Assembly: GCF_011765625.1 (NCBI RefSeq)
Contig: NZ_CP050313.1
Span: 3,902,501 to 3,966,500 of the forward strand
Length of the DNA stretch: 64,000 nucleotides
Source of the DNA: Shewanella aestuarii
Lineage (GTDB): Bacteria > Pseudomonadota > Gammaproteobacteria > Enterobacterales > Shewanellaceae
Reading direction: 5' to 3'
The notes beneath the pieces are model-generated. The model was not told where the DNA came from and did no database searches. It saw only the letters and a program-made list of their open reading frames with translations. Positions 39,468 to 48,590 of the stretch are shown here, piece by piece. Within the stretch, counting starts at the first letter, position 1. Each line of letters opens with the position of its first letter. A program made the translations under genes and the position numbers.

Positions 39468-39788
39468 AATGACAATCCTAAATTAAACCCACTAAAACAA
39501 GGTAACTAACTGATACGTTTTATCTTATAACTTAACTCAATCAGGTTAACTTATCAGCATTATTTTACTGAATACTCCAACAGCAACTTATTTCAGTGAC
39601 AATAAATCAGCCCTTGAATCGATCACAACTGCAAGTTAATCACTGGCTAATTGATGTGTTTCAACGCAAAAAACATCGAAATAGCGCCACAAATATTTCT
39701 TTCTTGACTGTTTGGGACTAGCCTTGATGACCAATGTAGCTTAGGATCAGGCCATTAGTTTCGCTTCACCTTGGAGTCACAAAGCATT
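39468..39788. other. 321-bp intergenic region between dCMP deaminase and mtnC genes
   Basis: It holds the divergent promoters of both genes. No S-adenosylmethionine riboswitch-like fold, repeat or small ORF was recognised. Confidence 0.4.
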
Positions 39789-40469
39789 ATGAGTATTCGA
39801 GCAATCATTGTTGATACAGCAGGCACAACAACCGATCTGAATTTTATTCAAGATGTCCTTTTTCCATATTCAAAAAGAGTTATTGGCGAGTTTCTTGAAA
39901 AAAATCAAAACAATGCATTAGTTGATTACTGTATTAGTGATGTAAAAGACATTGCCCTTGAGCCCGATGCCTCGTTACCACGCGTGATTGAAATTCTTAG
40001 CCAATGGATTGATGAAGACCGTAAAGTCACCCCATTAAAAACCCTACAGGGGTTAATTTGGAAGCAAGGTTACAACCAAGCAGAATTTAAGGGCCATATT
40101 TACCCTGACTTTATTGATAGCATTGATGAAATACTGGCAGCTAACATCCGTATTTATAGCTTTTCATCAGGCTCGGTTGATGCGCAAAAATTATTGTTTA
40201 GTCACTCAGATGCAGGCGACTTAACCCCTAAATTCAGCGGTCACTTTGATACCCGCACCGGTAACAAGTTAGATAAACAAGCCTACAGTAATATTTGCAA
40301 CACCATCAGTTTAAAGCCAAAGCAAATGCTGTTTATCTCTGATGTGATTGAAGAACTAAAAGCAGCTGATGCCGCAGGCCTACTTACCGCCCAAATGGTA
40401 CGTAACCCTGATCAAAAAACCGCTAAATTTAAAGTAATTACTAGCTTTAACGAGTTAGAATTTAATTAA
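39789..40469 (+). CDS. mtnC: Enolase-phosphatase E1 (methionine salvage)
   Basis: MtnC is a HAD-family enzyme that enolises and dephosphorylates 2,3-diketo-5-methylthiopentyl-1-phosphate to acireductone. The 226-residue protein has [15 protein letters not shown] (a variant of the HAD DxxGTT motif), [15 protein letters not shown] and [16 protein letters not shown]. The ATG at 39789 gives the family N-terminus MSIRAIIVD; a TTG six codons earlier lies in the ribosome-site sequence. mtnB and mtnD, often adjacent in related bacteria, are not here. Confidence 0.92.
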   Translation: MSIRAIIVDTAGTTTDLNFIQDVLFPYSKRVIGEFLEKNQNNALVDYCISDVKDIALEPDASLPRVIEILSQWIDEDRKVTPLKTLQGLIWKQGYNQAEFKGHIYPDFIDSIDEILAANIRIYSFSSGSVDAQKLLFSHSDAGDLTPKFSGHFDTRTGNKLDKQAYSNICNTISLKPKQMLFISDVIEELKAADAAGLLTAQMVRNPDQKTAKFKVITSFNELEFN

Positions 40470-40492
40470 TATTCAAGACAATTACGCATAAG

Positions 40493-40518
40493 AAACGGCA
40501 TCATGGATGTCGTTTTTT
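40493..40518 (+). terminator. Terminator of mtnC
   Basis: AAACGGCAT (40493-40501) pairs with ATGTCGTTT (40507-40515) with one G-T pair, followed by a run of T. Confidence 0.78.
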
Positions 40519-40568
40519 TGTCTTCAAATGCCAAGGCGACCAACACAGCAAAGTGACTATGACGAGGC

Positions 40569-41705
40569 TTACATTCCACTTGCTGCTGTAGTCCTAGCCG
40601 CCTTAGCATCAAGGGGAAACGCCGCTGATACACATTGACGTACGGTAAAACGGTATCCCATAGTAGTATTCGCGTCGGGCAAGACTTCTAAGATCTCATA
40701 ATCATTTAATTCCACCACATGGGCATCGGGGTGTTTTTCACAACGAGATCGGCTATCCGCCTCAAAATAAAATGCAAATAACGCCACAGCCTTACGCACC
40801 CCATTAACATAGTTATCATGTAACTGCTGATAATCATCAGCGGTAACATCATCCTCAATTGTCGGATCAACACTAGCATCGGCATTCAGCGATGGCTCAG
40901 TCTTTAAGGTATCGGACTTAGTTTGGGATGAGTTTTCTTTCAAGGCCCCCAAACCCGTTTGCTTAACTTGCGCTTGCTTTTTGGCTTGTGCGGCAGCAAT
41001 TTGTGCTAGCAGTTCATTAGAGGTTTCTTCGGCTCCGGGGACTTGTTTGTCAACCCATTGTTGAGCGATTTGCTGGATCTCGGCATCATCTTCCACCTTT
41101 ACATCCAGACCAAGCAACATCCATACATGATAAAGCACCACCAGCGATAAGATTACCCGCACAATAAAGGTGGTGCGATGATAAGCGGGATGTTCAATTA
41201 TCCGCTTAGGTTTAATACCTAAGGGTTTTAAAAGCTGAATAAAGATAAAGTAAAATGGCGCGCAAATCTGCACCATGGCCATAATAATGCCACTAACAAT
41301 AATGCACCACGCTGGGATATACAGCAAAATGGCGAAGTTATGGGTATAGTTAAAATGGCTTGCCGAAACCCCAACCACCTCATTCACCACAGCACTGGCA
41401 TTGGCCAATGCAAAGTTAGCAATGATGGCATAAAAAAGCAGTAATACCGCCTTACCCGCAAGGCTGTTCCATACCTTTTCAAACACAGGCCAAAACTCTA
41501 ATAAAATGGCGATGACGCTGATCAATGCAACCAAAGCAAGAGATTGCTTTGTTACTAGCAACATTATCGCCACTAAATACAATTTTTGCGCAAATGAAAG
41601 CTTATCTCTAAACGCCTTAACCTTGTCGATAACGCGCTGCCACATTAATACGGGTAATGAGCTTGCCTCGGGTAGTTTGAACGCTTTAAGTCTTGCTAAT
41701 ACCAT
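40569..41705 (-). CDS. Multi-pass membrane protein of unknown function
   Basis: The 378-residue protein has about five hydrophobic segments in its first half (for example LYLVAIMLLV, LALVALISVIAILLEFW, AVLLLFYAIIANFAL and WCIIVSGIIMAMVQIC). A charged linker rich in Gln, Lys and acidic residues follows, then a soluble tail with four or more Cys. I do not recognise a named domain. The ATG at 41705 has AAGG upstream; a longer reading starting at 41828 lacks a ribosome site. It is probably monocistronic. Confidence 0.7.
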   Translation of the reverse strand: MVLARLKAFKLPEASSLPVLMWQRVIDKVKAFRDKLSFAQKLYLVAIMLLVTKQSLALVALISVIAILLEFWPVFEKVWNSLAGKAVLLLFYAIIANFALANASAVVNEVVGVSASHFNYTHNFAILLYIPAWCIIVSGIIMAMVQICAPFYFIFIQLLKPLGIKPKRIIEHPAYHRTTFIVRVILSLVVLYHVWMLLGLDVKVEDDAEIQQIAQQWVDKQVPGAEETSNELLAQIAAAQAKKQAQVKQTGLGALKENSSQTKSDTLKTEPSLNADASVDPTIEDDVTADDYQQLHDNYVNGVRKAVALFAFYFEADSRSRCEKHPDAHVVELNDYEILEVLPDANTTMGYRFTVRQCVSAAFPLDAKAARTTAASGM

Positions 41706-41861
41706 TTCAATCATCCTTGCTGACTTAAGTAAGGTAATACTAAAATTCAAAGATATACCAATAACATAGCCTGTTTTAACATCGGTTGTTAGCTTGTAGC
41801 ATGCTTTTAACCGCTTTATGCGCGACAATCTTATTTAATTAACTGCAATCGAGAATGACCA

Positions 41862-42116
41862 ATGACATCATTACCACAGTCACCAATAGTGCAACATCAA
41901 GCTGATTTAACACGCTTTAGCGTCAACAATGAAGCAATTCTGGAATATCATTTAACTGGTCACTCGGTTGATTTTCATCATACTTTTGTCCCGCCTAGCC
42001 TGCGAGGTCAAGGCATTGCTGAAAAATTAGTCCGTAGCGGATTAGCTTGGGCAAAAGCAGAACAGCTGACCATTAAGGCCAGCTGTAGTTATGTGCAGAA
42101 GTTCTTGAAAGATTAG
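41862..42116 (+). CDS. Small GNAT-type N-acetyltransferase
   Basis: The 84-residue protein resembles the YjdJ-like small GNAT family. It has the acetyl-CoA pyrophosphate-binding motif in PPSLRGQGIAEKLV, preceded by the beta strand DFHHTFVPPS, and ends CSYVQKFLKD. The length is normal for this minimal group. The substrate is unknown. It is divergent from the preceding membrane-protein gene and convergent with the thioesterase gene 12 bp away. Confidence 0.85.
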   Translation: MTSLPQSPIVQHQADLTRFSVNNEAILEYHLTGHSVDFHHTFVPPSLRGQGIAEKLVRSGLAWAKAEQLTIKASCSYVQKFLKD

Positions 42117-42128
42117 CTACCGAGTTAG

Positions 42129-42533
42129 CTATTCACCGGTTAACGCTGCTAATTGTGCTTTGATCTCATCAGATAAGGGTTGGCTTTTTTTGGATTGGTA
42201 ATCGTAATGCACCATAGTGGTTTTCGCTTCAGCGGTTTGTTTACCTTGCTGCCAGCAACTTTGAGCAATCTCAAAACTGCTGTTACCAATACGACTAATA
42301 TGGGTTTTAATGGTCACCGTTTTGCCATAAAAAGTGGGTGCATTAAAGGCAATGGTAAAACCCGCAATAATCATGTTCCACTTAGTTAAATCTTGTCCGG
42401 GATTAACAATATCAAAGATAGGATCTCTCGCCGCCTCAAACCACACAGGGATCACTGTATTATTGATATGGCCTAAAGCATCGGTTTCACAAAATCGTGG
42501 CGTTAAATCGAGAAAAAACTGAGTATCAGACAC
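42129..42533 (-). CDS. Acyl-CoA thioesterase (4-hydroxybenzoyl-CoA thioesterase-like hotdog fold)
   Basis: The 134-residue hotdog-fold protein has FCETDALGHINNTVIPVWFE, the conserved Asp-containing motif of this family, and EAKTTMVHYDYQSKKSQPL. It likely hydrolyses acyl-CoA thioesters. The GTG at 42533 (VSDTQFF) has AAGGA seven bases upstream and is preferred over the longer ATG reading at 42587, whose extra 18 residues (with four Asn in a row) are not family-like. The neighbouring acyl-CoA synthetase suggests fatty-acid turnover. Confidence 0.83.
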   Translation of the reverse strand: MSDTQFFLDLTPRFCETDALGHINNTVIPVWFEAARDPIFDIVNPGQDLTKWNMIIAGFTIAFNAPTFYGKTVTIKTHISRIGNSSFEIAQSCWQQGKQTAEAKTTMVHYDYQSKKSQPLSDEIKAQLAALTGE

Positions 42534-42784
42534 AAAAAATTCCTTATTATTATTGTTTTCTGGGAGCATTACTAAAACTAATAACACCCACGAGCCATAT
42601 TCATTACGCCATTCTAAAGCAGCCTAGCAATATCATCAAAGCCGTGTTTATCACACAACCACTTTTGTGTGTTGGTGATAATGCAACCTAACGCAGTCAC
42701 TTCAGGCGATGTTTATACAAAAAACCTCCTCTCACGCAAAGTGAGAAGAGGTGAAGTACTCGCTTACTTGCCGAGTAAAACGGC

Positions 42785-44584
42785 CTAATAAGTCTTTCCA
42801 TACATGGCATTAATCTCACGCATGTACTTGGCGTAGATATTTTTTCTGCGCAGCTTCATCGTTGGGGTGATCAAACCTGATTCGGTTGAAAACGCTTCTG
42901 GCAATAGGGTGAACTTTTTGATTTTTTCAAAACCAGCTAGCTCATGCTGCAATTCCTTTAAGCGCTGCTCAAAATGTTCTACAACTTGGCTATGACGCAG
43001 AAGATCAATTTGATTTTCGACCTTAATGCCCTTCTCTTTTGCCCAAAGCTCTAACGACTCAAAGGCGGGAACAATCAAGGCCGACACGTAATTACGCGCA
43101 TCTGCCACAATCGCGACTTGCTCGACAAAAGGACAACAATTAATCTTGCCTTCAACCCGTTGCGGCGCAATATACTTACCGTTTGAGGTTTTCATTAACT
43201 CTTTAATTCGGTCAGTAATATATAAATTACCTTGGGCATCTATCATGCCGGCATCACCGGTTTTTAACCAACCATCTTCAAAGGCTTCTGCAGTATCTTG
43301 TGGGCGGTTATAGTAACCACGCATAACCGTTTCACCACGAACTAAAATTTCGTTGTTATCACCAATTTTCACTTCCATTGCATGCAATGGCTTACCATTT
43401 GACCCCGGCACACGATTACTTAAGGTATTACAAGTCACAGTGGCGCAAGTTTCTGTCATGCCGTAACCCGATAAAATTGGTACACCAATACTGTGAAAGA
43501 AACCTCCAACATTCACATCAAGGGCCGCGCCGCCCACAGGCATAAACTTTAAGCGTCCACCCAATACATTTTGTAGCTTGCTGAACACAAGTTTGTGCGC
43601 CAGCTTCCACTGCACCGATAAGCCTAAGCTGGCTTTTTTGCGGCCTTGATTAACTTCAAATTGGCGTGAACCGACACCTATTGCCCAGTTAAATAATTTT
43701 TGACGAATCGCAGGAGCTGTTTGCACCTTGTCGTGAACTGCACTGTACACTTTTTCTAAAAAGCGTGGTACCACACATAAAGTATGTGGCTTAACTGCGG
43801 CAATGGCTTCTTTTACTCTGTTGGTGTCATTTAAATAAACATTATGGCCACCACGGCATAGAACGTAGAAGCTCCAGCCACGCTCAAACACATGGCTTAA
43901 GGGTAAAAAGGCCAAAGAGACATCACCGGCTTGAAAAGCAATTTCGGCATCGTGCTGCTCAACCATTGAAGCCATATTACGATAATCTAACATGACGCCT
44001 TTAGGATCGCCCGTGGTGCCCGAGGTATAAATAAGGGTAAGCAAATCATCAAGACTTGTTTGCGATAAGCGCTGAGCTAACTCTTGCTCGCTAATTGGGG
44101 TTGCATTTGCGGCTAAAAGGTCATCAAAATGGTAATGCTGATCAGAACAAAGTTCTACTTGACGGTCAAACACGATGACCTGCTCAACAGTAGGACACTG
44201 AGCTTGAATCTTACACGCCGTAGCATATTGATTGGCATCACCGGCAAAAATGATTTTTGCTTGAGCATCATTAACAATAAATACAGCTTGTTCTAATGGG
44301 CTAGTCGGATAAACCGGCACAACAACACTACGAGCTTTTAAAGCGCCAATATCTGCGCAGCTCCATTGCGGGCTATTTTGCGCCACAATCACCACTTTAT
44401 CTTGCACCTGCAAACCAAAGTCAATTAACAGCTGTGCGACTTTGTTGGTTATAGCATCAAACTGCTTCCAAGAAACGGTATTCCATGGCGCAGCCATTTC
44501 AAAACCTTCAAGGGCAACTTTTTCGCCCAAAACATGGCTTTGCTGCTGCAAAAGTCTAACGATATGATAATTTTCTAGGGACAT
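42785..44584 (-). CDS. Long-chain-fatty-acid--CoA ligase (AMP-binding)
   Basis: The 599-residue protein is an adenylate-forming long-chain acyl-CoA synthetase. It has LTLIYTSGTTGDPKGVML (ATP/AMP P-loop), LSGYGMTETCATVTCN, GDAGMIDAQGNLYITDR and the C-terminal MKTSNGKYIAPQRVE with the catalytic Lys region. It matches the long FAA1-like bacterial subgroup rather than FadD itself. It activates fatty acids for degradation or membrane lipid synthesis. A hairpin near 42726-42751 (CTCAC/GTGAG stem) follows its stop. Confidence 0.92.
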   Translation of the reverse strand: MSLENYHIVRLLQQQSHVLGEKVALEGFEMAAPWNTVSWKQFDAITNKVAQLLIDFGLQVQDKVVIVAQNSPQWSCADIGALKARSVVVPVYPTSPLEQAVFIVNDAQAKIIFAGDANQYATACKIQAQCPTVEQVIVFDRQVELCSDQHYHFDDLLAANATPISEQELAQRLSQTSLDDLLTLIYTSGTTGDPKGVMLDYRNMASMVEQHDAEIAFQAGDVSLAFLPLSHVFERGWSFYVLCRGGHNVYLNDTNRVKEAIAAVKPHTLCVVPRFLEKVYSAVHDKVQTAPAIRQKLFNWAIGVGSRQFEVNQGRKKASLGLSVQWKLAHKLVFSKLQNVLGGRLKFMPVGGAALDVNVGGFFHSIGVPILSGYGMTETCATVTCNTLSNRVPGSNGKPLHAMEVKIGDNNEILVRGETVMRGYYNRPQDTAEAFEDGWLKTGDAGMIDAQGNLYITDRIKELMKTSNGKYIAPQRVEGKINCCPFVEQVAIVADARNYVSALIVPAFESLELWAKEKGIKVENQIDLLRHSQVVEHFEQRLKELQHELAGFEKIKKFTLLPEAFSTESGLITPTMKLRRKNIYAKYMREINAMYGKTY

Positions 44585-44988
44585 GGCTTAATACCTTTTA
44601 GCTTACAGGTGTACTGCTTTTTATCGCATTCTACCTGAAGCAATATCAAACCATAAGAGTTTTTGCTCTATCCCTGTGCTTTAGATCACTTTTTACACGG
44701 TGATAAACACAATTAGCGATCAACAACACCTTCATTACACAAACGTTTTTTACTCTACATTAACAACCCGATATCGATAATGGTCAAAATGCTTGCTTGC
44801 ACTTCATAAGATCCTGTTCTGTTCGACCACTTTGAACCGCTAGGTGGATAATCATGTTAACCTTTCGATATTGATAAAAATGCATGATAATGCAAACAGT
44901 TAAACCATGGCCCACAGAGCATTAACACGCTAAAGACATTGATGCCCTCATGCTTATACAAAGACAAATGCAACAAGGAACCGATAAC
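44585..44988. other. 404-bp intergenic region between acyl-CoA ligase and hydrolase genes
   Basis: It contains divergent promoters. No RNA gene, repeat or clear operator was recognised. Confidence 0.4.
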
Positions 44989-46652
44989 ATGAACAACAGG
45001 AAGTTATCTTCAATGCGCGGCGAAAAACGCCTCAAGCGATTGAAAGCATATTTAGCTTTAACCAAATTCCGTGCAATCGCTAGCCTTGTGTTTGGCATCG
45101 CAATCACACCTGCGGCAATGGCAAGTGATACAGCCCCCACAACAGAGGTGGAACAAGCTACAGCAGTCAAAGAAGCGCCAACACAAGCCAGCGCCCTTCA
45201 AACTAATGCTACTGTTAATGCCACCGCGCCAGTAACTAAAACCCAAACATGTTATTTAGAGGGGATGGCAGAGCAACTTCAATGCGGCAAAATCGCTGTG
45301 GCTGAAAACCCTGAAAAGCCCGAAGGGAAACAGATTGATATTCACTTTGCAATTTTACCTGCGATTAAAGACACTCATCCTCAAGAAGCCTTATTAGCGA
45401 TTGCTGGCGGCCCGGGTCAATCAGCCATAGAGCACGCAGCAGGCTTTGATAAGTTACTCAGCAAAGTACGTGAACAACGAGATATTTTACTTATTGACCA
45501 ACGCGGAACCGGTCAATCGAATATATTAAATTGCGAGGATGATAGCCTCATATCGCCACTTGAATTTAACGATGATTCAATTGACATCATCGCTGAAACT
45601 GAAAAGTGTCTCGCCTCAATTGATGTTGATATTGCGCAATATGACAGCCAAACCGCATTAACGGATTTCGAAGCCGTACGCCAATATTTAGGTTATGAAA
45701 AATTACATGTTTATGGTGTGTCTTATGGCACCCGCATGGCTCAGCTTTATATGCGCCATTATCCACAAGCGCTAGCAACCGTCACGCTAGATGGCGTAGT
45801 GCCAATGCAACAAAGCGTTATAGCCATTGGTAGCGCCATTGAACGCGGCTTTGAATTACTCATGCGTGATTGCAGCAACAATGCAGCCTGTCAGCAACAA
45901 TTTCCTAATTTATTGGCTGACTTTACTCAAGTGAATGACGCATTAGCGAAAAAGCCCGTTAAACAAAGTGTGCGTGATCCTCTAACTAATCAGCCCAGCA
46001 CCTTCTTATTAACCCGTAGTAAATTTACCGGTGCCATTCGTATGGCCTTATACACGCCCGTTGTACGAGCACTATTACCTCACGCCATTCATCAAGCCGC
46101 TCAAGGCGATTATCAACCCATTTTAGGTATTTACGCTTTAGCCGCTGACGGAGCGGGTTTAGCCATGGGAATGCATGCTTCAGTAGTATGTGCTGAAGAT
46201 ATTCACCGCATATCAGATCAAATGCGCCAAGATGCTAAAGACTCATACGTGAGTGCCAATATGATTGAAGGCTTAGAAAAAACCTGTGAGGTATGGCAAG
46301 TGCCACCTGTGGACGACAGCTTTAGCCAACCAATCAGCAGCAATATTCCAACCTTATTATTATCGGGCGAGTTAGATCCTGCCACCCCACCTAACTGGGG
46401 GCGCTGGCCGAAAAAGAACTCACTAACGCGAAACATTTCATTTCACCGTTCGCGACCCATGGCGTAGCGGCGCAGACTTGCGCCAATGATTTAATTGCAG
46501 ATTTAGTTAACAGTGGCAGCGTGAAAAAACTCGATCCAAGTTGCTTACAAAAAGATGTGCGCCGCAGCTTTTATTTAAATGCCAATTCCGTTGAACCTAT
46601 CGCCACCCCAGTTGACACCACGGACAGTGCCACCAGCACAGATAAGGAATAA
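44989..46652 (+). pseudogene. Secreted alpha/beta-hydrolase (TAP-like peptidase), frameshifted
   Basis: The protein begins with a basic leader and signal peptide (AYLALTKFRAIASLVFGIAITPAAMASD). The fold has oxyanion and turn strings (IAGGPGQSA, LLIDQRGTGQS), the nucleophile in GVSYGTRMAQLY, and the acid in SGELDPATPP. One G is missing from the run of five at 46397-46401. The frame reads into WPKKNS and stops at 46467. Restoring one G continues as ALAEKELTNAKHFISPFATHG to the stop at 46650-46652. The lost part carries the predicted catalytic His (in FATHGV), so the product as written should be inactive. The full length would be 554 residues. A sequence error is possible. Confidence 0.85.
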
Positions 46653-46654
46653 TC

Positions 46655-47389
46655 ATGATATCAGTTACCCATTTATCAAAAAAAATTGGTGAAGTGCAGG
46701 CGCTAAACGATCTAAGTTTCACCGCTCAAGATGGTCATATCACGGGACTACTTGGCCCTAATGGTGCGGGCAAAACCACCTGTTTACGCACCTTATTTGG
46801 TTTACTTAAGCCCGATGAGGGCATCGCTGAAGTTGACGGCATCAATGTTGCTGAAAAACCGATTGAAGCTAAACAACAGTTAGGCTTATTTCCTGATCCA
46901 TTTGGATTATATGAACGCCTAACGCCAAGAGAGTACATTCAGTTTTTTGCAGAGCTTAGCGGCATGTCGGCTAAAAATGCCAAACAGGCTACTGAAAATG
47001 TCATTGCGCAACTTAATTTAGGCGATATTAGTGATCGACGTTGCAAAGGTTTTTCACAAGGTCAACGAATGAAAACCGCGTTAGCCCAGGCCATTGTGCA
47101 TCAACCAACCAATATTATTTTAGATGAACCCACTCGCGGGCTAGATGTTATGAGCACCCGTTTATTACGCGATATATTGCTCGATCTTAAAGCGCGGGGT
47201 CACTGTGTATTGTTTTCAAGCCATGTTATGCAGGAAGTTGCGGCGCTGTGTGATCACGTTATAGTGATGGCTAACGGCCAAGTGGTTGCCACAGGCAGTC
47301 CTGACGAGCTTTGCCAACAAACTGGTGAAACCTCATTGGAAGAGGCATTTATAAAACTAATCGGAACTGACGAAGGGATTGCAGCCTAA
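46655..47389 (+). CDS. ABC transporter ATP-binding protein (NatA-like)
   Basis: The 244-residue ATPase subunit has Walker A in GPNGAGKTTCLR, the signature SQGQRMKTALAQAI, Walker B in NIILDEPTRGLD and the H-loop in LFSSHVMQ. It matches the ABC-2 type exporter group that includes NatA (Na+ efflux) and multidrug pumps. The start is 2 bp after the original hydrolase stop, and the permease gene starts on the last base of its stop (TAATG), so the three genes are a tight operon. Confidence 0.92.
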   Translation: MISVTHLSKKIGEVQALNDLSFTAQDGHITGLLGPNGAGKTTCLRTLFGLLKPDEGIAEVDGINVAEKPIEAKQQLGLFPDPFGLYERLTPREYIQFFAELSGMSAKNAKQATENVIAQLNLGDISDRRCKGFSQGQRMKTALAQAIVHQPTNIILDEPTRGLDVMSTRLLRDILLDLKARGHCVLFSSHVMQEVAALCDHVIVMANGQVVATGSPDELCQQTGETSLEEAFIKLIGTDEGIAA

Positions 47390-48534
47390 TGAAAAAGATA
47401 TTCGCCATGGTGCGCAAAGAACTGATAGATGCTGCGCGCGACAAACGTTCGGTAATGGCCGGTTTATATTATGCTATCGGCACCCCACTGTTGATGTGCG
47501 GCATGTTTATGGTATTGATTGGTCAACTATCAAGCCCTGAAGATCTCAATATCACCATCAATAAAGCCCACAACGCCCCAGACTTAGTACGCTACCTTGG
47601 GCGCAACGGTATCAACGCCGCGGATGCAAGTGATCCCAATCAAGATGTAAAAGCCATTAGCCTAACCATCAGCGATGATTATGCCGAAAATATGGCTAAA
47701 GCCAAGCCGGCGGAAATTATTGTAGAAGCTGATAATTCGGATGAAAAACTCCAAAACTCCATTCGCCGTTTACAGCGTGAATTACAGGCCTACAGCAGCG
47801 AAATGGGCAGTTTGCGTCTCATTGCCCGTGGTATTAACCCACAAGTGATGCAACCTCTTAAAGTAAATATGAAAGATCAAGCCACCCCAGATTCAAAAGG
47901 CGGCATGATTTTAGGTATTGCCATTTTCACCATGATTTATTCGGTGTTTATTTCTGGCATGAACCTCGCTATTGATACCAGTGCGGGTGAGCGAGAGCGT
48001 AACTCATTGGCATTAATGCTAAGTCATCCCATTAGTACTGGTCAGTTGGTCTTGGGCAAAGTGATTGCCGTCACCACTTTTGCCTTATTGGGGTTGGTTT
48101 TAATTCTATTGATTTCCAAAATTGCTTACGCCTTTGTACCTTGGCAAGAGTTAGGCTTTAGCATCAATATTTCAACCGACTTTATGGGGCTCATGTTACT
48201 AGTCGGTATTCCTGTGGCATTGTTGGCGTCAACACTACAGCTGTTTGTGTCATTTATGGCAAAAACCTTTAAGGAAGCGCAGTCTTATTTAACCATGGTG
48301 TTATTTGTGCCATTAGCGTTATCAATGGCTGCCAGTTACAACATTGCTCCCGAAGCATTACAGTGGTTGCCAGTCTCTGGTCAGCAGCAAGCTTTAATGG
48401 ATTTTATCAAGGGTAAAGACATCCCCATGCTGCAATTAGTGGTGTCATCTGTCGCAACGGTCGTGATTTCATTAGGCTTGATGTTTAGCTTAGAAAAATC
48501 ACTTAAAAGTGAAAAAGTAGTCTTTGGACTATAA
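47389..48534 (+). CDS. ABC-2 type transporter permease (NatB-like)
   Basis: The 381-residue membrane protein has an N-terminal segment (residues 22-43), a large extracytoplasmic part and five more membrane segments in its second half (from GMILGIAIFTMIYSVFISGMN onwards). The cytoplasmic motif DTSAGERERNSLALMLSHPIS matches the NatB type (GERERNTLE-like). With the ATPase gene just upstream it forms an exporter, possibly for Na+ or peptide. The substrate cannot be set from sequence. Confidence 0.9.
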   Translation: MKKIFAMVRKELIDAARDKRSVMAGLYYAIGTPLLMCGMFMVLIGQLSSPEDLNITINKAHNAPDLVRYLGRNGINAADASDPNQDVKAISLTISDDYAENMAKAKPAEIIVEADNSDEKLQNSIRRLQRELQAYSSEMGSLRLIARGINPQVMQPLKVNMKDQATPDSKGGMILGIAIFTMIYSVFISGMNLAIDTSAGERERNSLALMLSHPISTGQLVLGKVIAVTTFALLGLVLILLISKIAYAFVPWQELGFSINISTDFMGLMLLVGIPVALLASTLQLFVSFMAKTFKEAQSYLTMVLFVPLALSMAASYNIAPEALQWLPVSGQQQALMDFIKGKDIPMLQLVVSSVATVVISLGLMFSLEKSLKSEKVVFGL

Positions 48535-48557
48535 CTAAGTTAACCGCCTTAATCGCT

Positions 48558-48590
48558 AAACCTACGGAGTCATATCCGTAGGTTTTTTAT
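48558..48590. terminator. Terminator shared by the ABC operon and the facing cyclase gene
   Basis: AAACCTACGGA (48558-48568) pairs perfectly with TCCGTAGGTTT (48575-48585), followed by T. It overlaps the final codons of the diguanylate cyclase gene, whose stop is at 48562-48564. Confidence 0.85.

Noticed and set aside
44950..44988. Longer start of the hydrolase at 44950
   Set aside because: The ATG at 44989 has AAGGA at suitable spacing and begins directly before the signal peptide; the extra 13 residues contain that ribosome site.
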